Source: Bacteroidales bacterium (GTDB taxonomy: Bacteria; Bacteroidota; Bacteroidia; Bacteroidales; UBA1715). Taken from it: a stretch of 64,000 bases of DNA. Made by a program: the position numbers and the translations under genes. The DNA is taken from positions 31,689-95,688 of the forward strand of contig JAFXAU010000012.1 in assembly GCA_017516865.1 (NCBI GenBank), in the 5' to 3' direction. How positions within the stretch are numbered: the first letter of the stretch is position 1; the number at the start of each line of letters is the position of its first letter. Under the pieces are notes generated by a model, which saw nothing but the letters and a program-made list of their open reading frames with translations, searched no databases and was not told the DNA's origin. Positions 25,354-33,929 of this stretch are shown one piece after another.

Positions 25354-26619
25354 TTAGAATGTATGCTTACCTTGATAATGCTGAATGACCAAATAATTTA
25401 GTCGCGCCATATATTTTGCTTGAAGCTGTGAAATGCTTGTCTGGGCGAAGTTTGTTTCCGTTACAAGCAAGGTTGTCGCGTCTATCAAGCCGACTTCAAA
25501 TTGCTTTTGTGCCAATTCTACTGAAACCTCCAAAGCCTCCAACGAAGCCTCCAACGCCTTGTCTTCGGCTTGATAGGATTCTGCGTTCTTGCAGGCGGTT
25601 TCTATTTGTTTATACAGATTTTTCCGTGCCGATTCAACGGATAAGGCATTGTATTCTGAATTGATTTTCGCCGTTTCTACGCTGGTTTTTGTCTGCCATT
25701 TGTTGAAAATCGGCACCGAAAGCGACAGACGGAGGGAATTGTTGCCTTGCAGTTCCGACTCGCTGTCGAAAAAGTTGATGTTTGCCCCCACGCCTGCCGA
25801 AAGCGAAAGGGATGGGTAATACGAAGATTTTGCCATTTTCACCGACAGACTGTCAAGAGCCAATTGCTGTTCGGCATTGAGCATTTCGGGATACACTTTG
25901 CAGGCTTCGTTAAAAACGTCTATTGGCGATGGAACTTCAAAGTCAGAAACGGATTGTTCTTGTTCGGCAATGTCAAAATCAACTTCGGGACCAAGTTCCA
26001 AAAGTTGCTTCAATGTCAGTAATTGTTGAGAATACTGATTTGTTGCCCGAATGAGCGAATATTGTTTGTTGGCGTATTGTGCGGCCATGTCGCTGTAATC
26101 TTTTTGCGAAATGGAACCAACTTTGAATTTTGCTTCGGAAATCTTCATTTCTTTTTCGCTTGTTTCCAATAATTTTTCCGCAAGCGAAATATTGTCCTTG
26201 GCGTAAAGTGCTTGAATATAAGCTTCTATCACGGCAATTTCGATGTCGTATTTGGCTTGTTCCACTTGAATGGCTTGTCTTTCAAGTTCAATTTTTGATT
26301 TTTTTATGTTATTTTCGGTGTTGAATCCATCGAACAAGTTGAGGCTTGCATTCACGCCAAAACTCGTGTTCGCTGGGTCGAGCAGCGACTGCGAAGCCGA
26401 ACCATTTACCGATGGCAATCGATTCATTTTGGCTTGTTTGAGTTGTAATTCCGAAGAACGCTGTTTCAAATACGACTGCGAAACGGAAATGTTGTTTTCT
26501 AATGCGTGGGAAATGCAGCGTTCCATTGTCCAGCTTTCTTGTCCGAATACAGCGGCACAAATACACAAATGTATTAGGCAGAAAGATACAAATATTCGAC
26601 ACAATGTTCGCATAGACAT
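25354..26619 (-). CDS. TolC family outer-membrane efflux protein
   Basis: A TolC-type protein of about 421 residues: a signal peptide, then two homologous halves of long alpha-helical coiled coils broken by short beta segments. Typical patterns are EAYIQALYAKDNISLAEKLLE and AQKQFEVGLIDATTLL. It would form a trimeric channel in the outer membrane for a tripartite exporter. No membrane fusion protein or pump is adjacent; the HlyD/ABC pair at 39026-41049 is one candidate partner. ATG 26619 is chosen for its signal peptide and because the promoter at 26631-26660 excludes the longer frame. Confidence 0.88.
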   Translation of the reverse strand: MSMRTLCRIFVSFCLIHLCICAAVFGQESWTMERCISHALENNISVSQSYLKQRSSELQLKQAKMNRLPSVNGSASQSLLDPANTSFGVNASLNLFDGFNTENNIKKSKIELERQAIQVEQAKYDIEIAVIEAYIQALYAKDNISLAEKLLETSEKEMKISEAKFKVGSISQKDYSDMAAQYANKQYSLIRATNQYSQQLLTLKQLLELGPEVDFDIAEQEQSVSDFEVPSPIDVFNEACKVYPEMLNAEQQLALDSLSVKMAKSSYYPSLSLSAGVGANINFFDSESELQGNNSLRLSLSVPIFNKWQTKTSVETAKINSEYNALSVESARKNLYKQIETACKNAESYQAEDKALEASLEALEVSVELAQKQFEVGLIDATTLLVTETNFAQTSISQLQAKYMARLNYLVIQHYQGKHTF

Positions 26620-26630
26620 TATATTTGTCA

Positions 26631-26660
26631 CAAAAGTATGATTTTTGATTGGAAAACAAT
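26631..26660 (-). promoter_or_regulatory. tolC-like gene promoter (ATTG-N18-TACTTTTG, minus strand)
   Basis: The complement of 26631-26638 reads TACTTTTG, an exact -7 box. ATTG (complement of 26657-26660) lies 18 bases upstream. The resulting leader is very short. Confidence 0.6.
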
Positions 26661-26744
26661 ACAAATTATATACCAATCAAATGAAAAATTTTAAGGTTGT
26701 TGATGAAATTATTGAACGTGGCTCCGACAAGTTGAGCAGTCATT

Positions 26745-27104
26745 TTATTTCACCTTTACCACAAACAGTTTTTCTTCGATTGCCGTGTCTTCCCACGGAC
26801 GTTTATAAACAAAAGTGAGCGTGTCGTACCCTTTTGATTTTCCTTTGAATTGCCACTTCATTGTACCTGAGCCGCCGACAAATTGATTATTGTATTCGTA
26901 TTCCACGTTTACTGAGTCAAGATGTGTCACTTCGTTTTGATTTACCCAAAACCACGAATAACCAGTTCCTGCGGTATAATTTAGTTCAATCGTAACAGTG
27001 TCGTCAACCGAAACTTTGTAGTCGGGACGTTTCTCGTCGTCACACGTAAATGCAGTTAGTCCAATCAGTGAAAAAATGTATAACAGACTTTTTTTAAGTT
27101 TCAT
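26745..27104 (-). CDS. Chagasin-like (I42) cysteine protease inhibitor lipoprotein
   Basis: A 119-residue lipoprotein: the signal ends in LTAFTC. The mature domain has the three inhibitory loops of the chagasin/I42 family in order: TAGTGYSWFW (the NPTTGYxW loop), VGGSGTMKWQF (the GxG loop) and VYKRPWEDT (the RPW loop). Such inhibitors block papain-family proteases. Because the protein is lipid-anchored, it probably protects the envelope from secreted C1-type proteases or host cathepsins; this is inference. No protease gene is adjacent. The GH31 gene lies upstream on the same strand, 49 bases away. Confidence 0.85.
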   Translation of the reverse strand: MKLKKSLLYIFSLIGLTAFTCDDEKRPDYKVSVDDTVTIELNYTAGTGYSWFWVNQNEVTHLDSVNVEYEYNNQFVGGSGTMKWQFKGKSKGYDTLTFVYKRPWEDTAIEEKLFVVKVK

Positions 27105-27153
27105 ATCTCTATTTGTGTAAAAGTCCTTGGTTTTGTTTCAGAGACTTTTCGAG

Positions 27154-29991
27154 TTATAATTTAATTACTTTTTTCGTGCCGTTGTAAGGGACGTCTTCGC
27201 ATCGTTCCACTTCATGTTTGTGGGAACTAAAAATGTCAATTGCAATGCTTTTTTCAACTATTCTCACGACAAATTCTCGGTTTTGCAACATTCCTGGGAA
27301 CGACCCCTTTCTGTCTTCTATAGTAAGAGTTTGCGTGTCATCGTCCCATTCAAAATCGATGGTCGAGAACATTCCTTTTTCGTAGTTGTAATTGTCATTT
27401 TCGTCTTCGTACAACGTGAATTTGCCGTCAGCACCAGGGTAGATTCGAATTTCGAGTACGGTATCGGCATATTCGGTCGCATATTGCTTGTCTAACGCCA
27501 TTGGAACAATGGAGCCGGCTCTTACAAACAATGGCATTGTTTCAATTTCGGCATTTGCACTAATTGTTTTTCCTCCCTCATATATTTTCCCTGTCCAGAA
27601 GTCATACCATGACGTTCCATTGGGCAAATACACGTCACGAGTGGTTTTCGTTTCACCCATTATGATTGGCTTTGCATCTTCGGCTAACATTGACGGCGTT
27701 TTCCAACAGAGGATGGAACGCGCCGCTCCCGATGATGAGTTTGCTGTTTCAAACATAAAATCGTATGCTTTGCCAGCTTCCAATGTGATTGGTTCGAAGT
27801 ATTTCTCCGTACCGCCTTCGTTCATCTTGATTTCCTTGCCGTCAATCAACATACGTTTTTGGTCGAAGTTCTTTATGTGGAAACGGTACGTGCCACTTTC
27901 GGGAACAGTGATTTTACCTTCAAAGCGAACTGAGAACATTGTATCCGTCACGTAGTCAGGACGTTCGCAGTACCAGAACAAGTCAATCTTTTCGAGCGTT
28001 GTGTCAAGTGTTTGTTCCGTGTACTTGTTGTCTTTGTAGAACGTTACGTGTAATCCTGGTTTGCCGTCTTTTGTAGTGAATACCGACGCAGGAACTTCAA
28101 CGCTTCGTTGCGGAGCGCGATATTTCTGAAAATCCGTAACAGGAGCAACCAAGAATGCGTTGCCAAACATATATTCATCTTGAATATTGTATGTGTTTTT
28201 ATCTTTGAAATCCATTGCCAACGGACGCATAATGGTATAGTCGTCGTTGTAAATTTTCCACGCATTTGAATAAATGTACGGAATCAAGCGATAACGAAGT
28301 TGGTCGAATTTGACCAAAGTCGGTGTGAATTCTCCAAATTCCCAGATTTCGCGAGGTGTTTCGGAACCGTGCGAACGGAAAATAGGGCAGAACGAGCAGA
28401 ATTGGAACATACGAGTGTATAATTCTTGATATGCAGGGTCTTTGATGTCGTTGCTGAACACGCCTTCATAGGAGCTCAGCACGAATGCACCCACGTCGAA
28501 CGTCCAATATGGCACACCGGCGGCACAGTGGTTCAAACCAGCTACAATTTGGTTCTTATATATATCCCACGCTGCACCGATGTCGCCGCTCCACGTTACT
28601 GCCGCCGCACGTTGCTGACCAGCGTAGGTTGAACGGGTGAGAATGTATTGTCGTTGTGGATTTTTAGACTTGAGAGCATCAGCTTTCAGCATATCGTGGA
28701 TTTGCGTCATTTCCACGAGTGAGAATGCGTTCAGATATCTATCCCACGAACCGAGATAGTTCCGTCCTGTGGTTTTCAAATCATATTCGGTTGATTCTTT
28801 TGTAAGGGCATTTGTAATGTCTGGTTCGGTTGAGTCGAACCAATAACCGTCCCAACCGCAGGATGCCACGCCGTTTTTCAGATATTCGTAGTATAATTTC
28901 GTCGCTTCGGGATTGAACGGGTCGTAGTATTTGAAATCGCCCCAACCTTTTTTGTTGAACAAAAATCCTTTCGATTCAAAGTCCTTGTACATAGGTGCGT
29001 TGGGACCCACGCACGGCCAGCAGGAAATCATCGTATGAAAATTCATAGCTTCAACTTCTTCAACCATTGCCTTGGGATTCGGGTAGCGGTCTTTGTCGAA
29101 GTACATTCCGCCCCAATCGTGTAGGCCTCCCCACCAGTTCCAGTCCTGAATCAGCACATCGATTGGGTAGCCAAGCTGACGGTATTTTTTTGCAATAGCA
29201 ATGTATTCCGCCTGAGTGTGATAATGTTCCTTTGACTGCCAATAGCCATACGCCCATTTGCCGAACATAGGTGCCTTGCCCGTAAGATAACGGTAGCCGG
29301 AAATTATGTCGTCGGCATCGTCGTCAACAATCACGTAGTAGTCAAGATTGTCGGCCACTTCGGACCAAAGCGTGCAACCGTTTTCATCGTCATTGAACGT
29401 CGTTTTTGAATAATTATCCCACAAAATACCGAATCCCGCCGTTGACCAAATGAATGGAATGACCGCGTCGGTATTTGTTTGCACAAGCTTTTCGGAGTGT
29501 CCACGGTAATTCAAAATGCCACTCTGATTTTGTCCTAATCCGTAAATAGCTTCGCCGTCGGCAAGTGTAAATGTTTGTCCGACACTAAACGAATTTTCGC
29601 CATTCTTTTCATTTATGTATGGTGTAAAATCGGAAAAACCTTTTTCAGAAACGATTTCTTTCCCGTCGTTTTTGTAGGTTATTGCTCCAGTTTTCGCATC
29701 AATTTTTACGCTCAGTTCCGTTGACTCAATAGTGACGAACTTTGACCGTTTTATAGTTCTAAACGAAACTGGTTCCAAAGAATCGATCACAACCATCAAA
29801 CTTTTTTTCTCCAAGGTTCCGTTGAGCGGACATTTCTGCACACGTACCACGTCGTCCTTGTAAAACTGCACCTGCACAATGCACGAATCTGTCTTAAATT
29901 GTATACCATTTTGAATTTCAGTCACTTCTGGAGTCGAACAACCGAATAAACCAATGACTGCCACGAGAAAGAGAATAAATAGTTTTTTCAT
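27154..29991 (-). CDS. GH31 alpha-glycosidase lipoprotein with PA14 insert (alpha-xylosidase-like)
   Basis: A 945-residue lipoprotein (signal ending GLFGCS). An N-terminal beta-sandwich (about 25-230) leads into the GH31 barrel with GYWQSKEHYHT and DVLIQDWNWWGG. The likely nucleophile is Asp386 in WFDSTEPD and the likely acid/base Asp470 in WSGDIGAAWD. Residues about 645-765 form a PA14 domain inserted in the C-terminal sheets (FEGKITVPESGTYRFHI, MLIDGKEI). The layout matches Bacteroides GH31 alpha-xylosidases acting on xyloglucan, though alpha-glucosidase activity is also possible. It would act on the outer membrane or in the periplasm. No SusC/SusD pair or other glycosidase is adjacent, so it is not in a classical polysaccharide-utilisation locus. 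Confidence 0.92.
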   Translation of the reverse strand: MKKLFILFLVAVIGLFGCSTPEVTEIQNGIQFKTDSCIVQVQFYKDDVVRVQKCPLNGTLEKKSLMVVIDSLEPVSFRTIKRSKFVTIESTELSVKIDAKTGAITYKNDGKEIVSEKGFSDFTPYINEKNGENSFSVGQTFTLADGEAIYGLGQNQSGILNYRGHSEKLVQTNTDAVIPFIWSTAGFGILWDNYSKTTFNDDENGCTLWSEVADNLDYYVIVDDDADDIISGYRYLTGKAPMFGKWAYGYWQSKEHYHTQAEYIAIAKKYRQLGYPIDVLIQDWNWWGGLHDWGGMYFDKDRYPNPKAMVEEVEAMNFHTMISCWPCVGPNAPMYKDFESKGFLFNKKGWGDFKYYDPFNPEATKLYYEYLKNGVASCGWDGYWFDSTEPDITNALTKESTEYDLKTTGRNYLGSWDRYLNAFSLVEMTQIHDMLKADALKSKNPQRQYILTRSTYAGQQRAAAVTWSGDIGAAWDIYKNQIVAGLNHCAAGVPYWTFDVGAFVLSSYEGVFSNDIKDPAYQELYTRMFQFCSFCPIFRSHGSETPREIWEFGEFTPTLVKFDQLRYRLIPYIYSNAWKIYNDDYTIMRPLAMDFKDKNTYNIQDEYMFGNAFLVAPVTDFQKYRAPQRSVEVPASVFTTKDGKPGLHVTFYKDNKYTEQTLDTTLEKIDLFWYCERPDYVTDTMFSVRFEGKITVPESGTYRFHIKNFDQKRMLIDGKEIKMNEGGTEKYFEPITLEAGKAYDFMFETANSSSGAARSILCWKTPSMLAEDAKPIIMGETKTTRDVYLPNGTSWYDFWTGKIYEGGKTISANAEIETMPLFVRAGSIVPMALDKQYATEYADTVLEIRIYPGADGKFTLYEDENDNYNYEKGMFSTIDFEWDDDTQTLTIEDRKGSFPGMLQNREFVVRIVEKSIAIDIFSSHKHEVERCEDVPYNGTKKVIKL

Positions 29992-30134
29992 ACTACTTAG
30001 TATTAATTTTTTGCAGTTTATTATTTCTGTAAAGAACGTGATTTTTTGTCACATTTGCAAATGAAAAAGCAAAACATTTTTGTTCTGCGAAAACAAATGA
30101 AAACCATGGTCGTGAAAAAATTACTCTTATTAAA

Positions 30135-30164
30135 TTGTATTCCAACTATGTTTTTTTAATTTTG
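30135..30164 (+). promoter_or_regulatory. hisG promoter (TTG-N19-TAATTTTG)
   Basis: TTG at 30135-30137 and TAATTTTG at 30157-30164 are spaced by exactly 19 bases. Transcription would begin near 30171, giving an untranslated leader of about 84 bases before the hisG ATG. I see no leader peptide with repeated histidine codons or a clear attenuator hairpin in it. Confidence 0.78.
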
Positions 30165-30254
30165 CACAGGAAACGGAGAGATGGTTAATCACAATCTCGA
30201 ATATATTTGAAAAAAGGTTTGTTGTGGCAAGCCATTCGAACGAAAAATAAAAAT

Positions 30255-31118
30255 ATGGAACAAGAGGTAATCAAATTAGCGATTCAAAAAAGTGGCAGAT
30301 TGAGTGAAAAAACTATCGAACTGCTCAAAAACTGTGGTATTAAATTTATTTCTAACTCAAGCCGTCTGAAAACGCAGGCATTCAATTTCCCGATGGAAAT
30401 TCTTTTCCTCCGCGACGACGATATTCCTGGCTATGTGGCCGACGGTGTCGCCGATTTCGGTATTCTGGGAATGAACGAAATCGACGAGCAGAACGAAGAT
30501 GTGAACGTCATCAAAAAACTTGGTTTTTCTGGTTGCCGTTTGTCTATCGCAGTTCCTAACGCATTTGATTACACCGACATACATAGTTTGGAAGGAAAAC
30601 GCATTGCGACTTCGTATCCACGAATTTTGCAACAATTCCTTGACGCAAACAATGTGAAAGCTGAAATTCACGAAATCAGCGGTTCAGTTGAAATTGCTCC
30701 TACTATCGGTTTGACCGACGCAATCTGCGATATTGTAAGCACGGGCGGAACGTTGCTCAGCAATGGTTTGAAAGAAGTTGAAACTATCTATAAATCAGAA
30801 GCTGCACTTATCGGCAACAAACATCTGTCTGCCGAAAAACAAGCAATTCTTGATAAGTGGATGCTCCGCATTGAGGCTGTGAAAGCCGCTTCGAGCAACA
30901 AATATATATTGATGAACGTGCCAAATTCGGCTATCGACAAAGTTACTGCATTGCTTCCAGGTATGAAAAGCCCGACAGTTATGCCGCTCAAGGAAGAAGG
31001 CTGGAGCTCGGTTCATTCGGTGATAAACGAAGACGACTTCTGGGATATTATTGAGAAAGTCCGCGAAGCTGGTGCCGAAGGCATTCTTGTGTGTCCAATT
31101 GAACAAATGATTCGATAA
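30255..31118 (+). CDS. hisG: ATP phosphoribosyltransferase, long form
   Basis: A 287-residue HisG, first enzyme of histidine synthesis (ATP plus PRPP to phosphoribosyl-ATP). The start at 30255 gives MEQEVIKLAIQKSGRLSEKT; an in-frame TTG-started extension upstream lies in the leader. The PRPP loop DAICDIVSTGGTL is near residues 156-168. The long form is confirmed by the C-terminal PII-like regulatory domain (about 213-287, with VMPLKEEGWSSVHSV), which binds histidine for feedback inhibition. None of the other his genes is nearby, unlike the usual hisG-hisD-hisC order. The next gene starts within its stop codon. Confidence 0.95.
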   Translation: MEQEVIKLAIQKSGRLSEKTIELLKNCGIKFISNSSRLKTQAFNFPMEILFLRDDDIPGYVADGVADFGILGMNEIDEQNEDVNVIKKLGFSGCRLSIAVPNAFDYTDIHSLEGKRIATSYPRILQQFLDANNVKAEIHEISGSVEIAPTIGLTDAICDIVSTGGTLLSNGLKEVETIYKSEAALIGNKHLSAEKQAILDKWMLRIEAVKAASSNKYILMNVPNSAIDKVTALLPGMKSPTVMPLKEEGWSSVHSVINEDDFWDIIEKVREAGAEGILVCPIEQMIR

Positions 31119-31549
31119 TGAGCGTGGTTACCATTTGGTTGTTGTGCGGTGTGATTGGATTGGCATTGGAGCTTATCCTACCGGGACTTGTCGTGCTGTT
31201 TTTCGGATGCGGTGCGTTGCTTACGGGCATTGCCACATGGATTTTCCCTTCGCTACAAATTGAAGGTCAACTTATTGTGTTTGTGGTAAGTTCGGTGGTT
31301 TTGTTGCTGGTTTTTAGAAAAATGCTCCGTAACCGATTCTTCAACAATTCAAAGGAAAGTGACGATGAACTTGCCGACGAATATATAGGTAAAACTGCCG
31401 TCGCACTTACGGATTTTGCCAATGGTCATGGCGAAGTTGAATTCAAAGGCTCCAAATGGGAAGCTCTCTCGGCCGACGAGATACGCAAAGGTGACACAGT
31501 TGTGATTTCCAGTCGTGAAAGCATAAAACTGACGGTTGAGAAAAAGTAA
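31118..31549 (+). CDS. NfeD-like membrane protein
   Basis: A 143-residue protein with two or three N-terminal membrane helices (ELILPGLVVLFFGCGALLTGI is typical) and a C-terminal OB-fold domain of the NfeD type (YIGKTAVALTDF, GEVEFKGSKWEAL, GDTVVISSRE). NfeD proteins normally partner SPFH/stomatin-type membrane proteins or a ClpP-class protease domain, and neither is encoded beside it. The TAATG overlap with hisG implies translational coupling, although the functions seem unrelated. Confidence 0.85.
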   Translation: MSVVTIWLLCGVIGLALELILPGLVVLFFGCGALLTGIATWIFPSLQIEGQLIVFVVSSVVLLLVFRKMLRNRFFNNSKESDDELADEYIGKTAVALTDFANGHGEVEFKGSKWEALSADEIRKGDTVVISSRESIKLTVEKK

Positions 31550-31627
31550 ATCATAGTATTTTCTGCCAACTGCAAAATTTAAAGGCGTTTTTGAACTCGG
31601 TAACATTTGGACAATCAAACGATAATT

Positions 31628-32701
31628 ATGCAAAAAACGAAAATAGCAGTTGCAATGAGCGGAGGCATAGACAGCAGTATAACTGCTTTGCTATTGCTGG
31701 AACAAGGTTACGACGTCGTTGGGGTGACATTGCAATTATGGAGTAGCGAGGAAATTCAATCTGGCTGCTGTAGCACGAAGGCTGTCGATGATGCCCGTTG
31801 TTTTGCAGAGAAAATCGGTGTTCCACATTATGTTGTCGATGTTCGTGAAGCGTTTAAGAATTGTGTAGTACGAAATTTCGTCGACGAATATATGAATGCT
31901 CGCACGCCGAATCCGTGTGTGGTTTGCAATCCGAATGTCAAATGGAAATCTTTGCTTGAAAAAGCGGACGAACTTGGTTGTGATAAGATTGCAACGGGTC
32001 ATTATGCACAAATTTCAGAATCGAACGGAAAATTTTTTGTAACTCGAGGCATTGATTTGTCAAAAGACCAGTCGTATGTCATGTGGAATTTGTCACAACA
32101 GCAACTTGCACGGACTGTTTTTCCTCTCGGAAAATATAAAAAGTCGGAAATTCGCGAAATAGCTCAAAAATATGGTTTCGAGGAACTTGTGCAGAAATCC
32201 GAAAGTCAGGAAATATGTTTTATTCCTGATGATGATTATAGAGGATTTCTGAAAACATACGTACCTGATTATGAAACAATTGTCCGTAAAGGAGATTTTC
32301 TTTCGATGGATGGGAAAAAACTGGGAACGCACGAAGGTTTCCCATTTTATACCATTGGTCAGCGGAAAGGATTGGGAATAGCATTAGGTGTGCCAGCATA
32401 CGTGCAGTCGGTTGACAAAGAATCTAATACGATAAAAATTGGCTATCGTGACGATTTGCTTGCTTCGCAGTTAGAAGTTTCGAATGTTCGTTTTTCCAAG
32501 TATGATTCGTTTGAAAACATTAAAAACATTACTGTAAAAATTCGATACAATACGCAACCTGCCCCTTGTATGATTGAAAAATTGACGGAAGATAGATATC
32601 GTGTTACTTTCGAAAATCCTGTATGGGCGGTAACGCCTGGACAGTCTGCCGTATTTTACGACGGAGATGATTTGTTGGCAGGGGGAATTATTGAAAAATA
32701 G
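31628..32701 (+). CDS. mnmA: tRNA-specific 2-thiouridylase MnmA
   Basis: A 357-residue MnmA, which activates U34 with ATP and transfers sulfur to make s2U in tRNAs for Lys, Glu and Gln. The PP-loop AVAMSGGIDSSIT is near the start, the catalytic nucleophile is Cys97 in TPNPCVVCN and the second catalytic cysteine is Cys197 in SQEICFIPD. The C-terminal barrel includes FYTIGQRKGLGI. The usual aspartate of the SGGVDSS loop is kept. A TTG seven codons upstream could extend the frame, but ATG 31628 matches family length. MnmD, acting later on the same base, is at 8577. The gene ends six bases from a convergent gene. Confidence 0.95.
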   Translation: MQKTKIAVAMSGGIDSSITALLLLEQGYDVVGVTLQLWSSEEIQSGCCSTKAVDDARCFAEKIGVPHYVVDVREAFKNCVVRNFVDEYMNARTPNPCVVCNPNVKWKSLLEKADELGCDKIATGHYAQISESNGKFFVTRGIDLSKDQSYVMWNLSQQQLARTVFPLGKYKKSEIREIAQKYGFEELVQKSESQEICFIPDDDYRGFLKTYVPDYETIVRKGDFLSMDGKKLGTHEGFPFYTIGQRKGLGIALGVPAYVQSVDKESNTIKIGYRDDLLASQLEVSNVRFSKYDSFENIKNITVKIRYNTQPAPCMIEKLTEDRYRVTFENPVWAVTPGQSAVFYDGDDLLAGGIIEK

Positions 32702-32707
32702 CCAGAA

Positions 32708-33892
32708 TTAGTCTTGTCTAAACAATTGAATAAATCCGGCAGTGTTGTGCCGTTTGTCCTTGTTTGTAGATTTTACAACATAATAATATGTTCCCGACGG
32801 ACATTTCTTTCCTGAATTGTCGTGACCGGTCCACGAAATTGTTTCTGCTGTTTGTTTGTATACTAAATTACCGTTGTTGTTGTAAATCCAAATTGAAAAT
32901 TCGTCAACGCCATTGGTATTGAAATAGAATACGTCATTTTCGTCGTTTCCGCCTGGTGTGAAAATGTTTGGAATAGACGTTTCTCGGTCATCAACATCGT
33001 CTTTCATACGTGTACTGTCAGAAAAGAAATAGTCGGTGACTTTTATTATTTGTGACTGTTCCGACACGCATTCTTCCAATTCATAGTAAGAAATATCATC
33101 GGGGTCGAATTTAGAACTGTCGAGAGCGATTTTCAACGAAACAGTGTACCCCGGCTTGTAGTTTTCTTTCGGGAACGTGTAGCGATATTCCGCAGAGTCA
33201 AGTACAAATGAATTGACCAACGTTTTGTTATCGTAAATGCTCCAATAATATTTCCACACGTCTTTTTTGTGCGGTGTGAAATTTTCTTGATTTACCGAAA
33301 GAATGTAAACAAACGATTCGATTGCTGCATGGTCATCTTCGGAACTTGGGTCGTCGACGGTACAAGAGAAATTTTGTTCTGCTGTATATGGACTATAGAC
33401 TTCGATGCTATAAGGAAGATTTTTTTTGCTAAATTGAGAAACGGGAATTTTCACCGTTGTCTGTCTGTCGGTTTTGTCGGAACCGGTATAGTTTACCGAA
33501 ATGTTGACAGAATCATCTTTTGTTGTTGATAGATATTCTATCGCTTTGATTTTTGCATTTTTAATGCTGTCGGGAATTGATGTGCGGTCGATAACCATGA
33601 GCGAAACGGGGAAAAGACCGTCGGTTGTGTATTCGTGAACTCCGTCGGCAGTAATGTCCCTTGTAATGACAAGTGAATCTTGCGAGCCGTCGCCGTAGTT
33701 CCACACGTAGAAACAATCATTGCTTCCGCAGGTTGAAAGATTCTTAAATTCAACTTTTGTGTTTCTGGTTGCCAATCCGTCGTAGCAAAGATTTTTCTGC
33801 GTATCGTCCCGCAGTTTTAATTTTGCCTCGGTTTGTGCTGCCAAACACGAACTAATCAACAGAAATATGCATATAAGAATCTTGTTCCGCAT
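32708..33892 (-). CDS. Type IX secretion cargo protein with PKD and gliding-motility C-terminal domain
   Basis: A 394-residue exported protein. A signal peptide (ending CLAAQ) is followed by a PKD-like domain (YVWNYGDGSQD, near residues 60-70). The C-terminal gliding-motility-associated (type B sorting) domain begins IPNIFTPGGNDENDVF and ends GFIQLFRQD, with the typical IYNNNGNLVY and CPSGTYYYVV. The type B signal directs export across the outer membrane by the type IX system, usually with a PorP/SprF-like partner that is not present nearby. ATG 33892 is preferred to an upstream TTG. It is the last gene of an operon with the BatA-like and TonB-receptor genes. Confidence 0.88.
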   Translation of the reverse strand: MRNKILICIFLLISSCLAAQTEAKLKLRDDTQKNLCYDGLATRNTKVEFKNLSTCGSNDCFYVWNYGDGSQDSLVITRDITADGVHEYTTDGLFPVSLMVIDRTSIPDSIKNAKIKAIEYLSTTKDDSVNISVNYTGSDKTDRQTTVKIPVSQFSKKNLPYSIEVYSPYTAEQNFSCTVDDPSSEDDHAAIESFVYILSVNQENFTPHKKDVWKYYWSIYDNKTLVNSFVLDSAEYRYTFPKENYKPGYTVSLKIALDSSKFDPDDISYYELEECVSEQSQIIKVTDYFFSDSTRMKDDVDDRETSIPNIFTPGGNDENDVFYFNTNGVDEFSIWIYNNNGNLVYKQTAETISWTGHDNSGKKCPSGTYYYVVKSTNKDKRHNTAGFIQLFRQD

Positions 33893-33929
33893 TGTCAATT
33901 TTATTTCTTTACAAAAGTAGTTTTTTGTC

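Noticed and set aside
27154..29991. Polysaccharide-utilisation locus around the GH31 gene
   Set aside because: There is no SusC/SusD pair, regulator or second glycosidase nearby; the TonB receptor at 36002 has no SusD partner and a different neighbourhood.
30171..30254. Histidine attenuator or riboswitch in the hisG leader
   Set aside because: No run of His codons, no terminator-antiterminator pair and no riboswitch core are visible in the 84-base leader.
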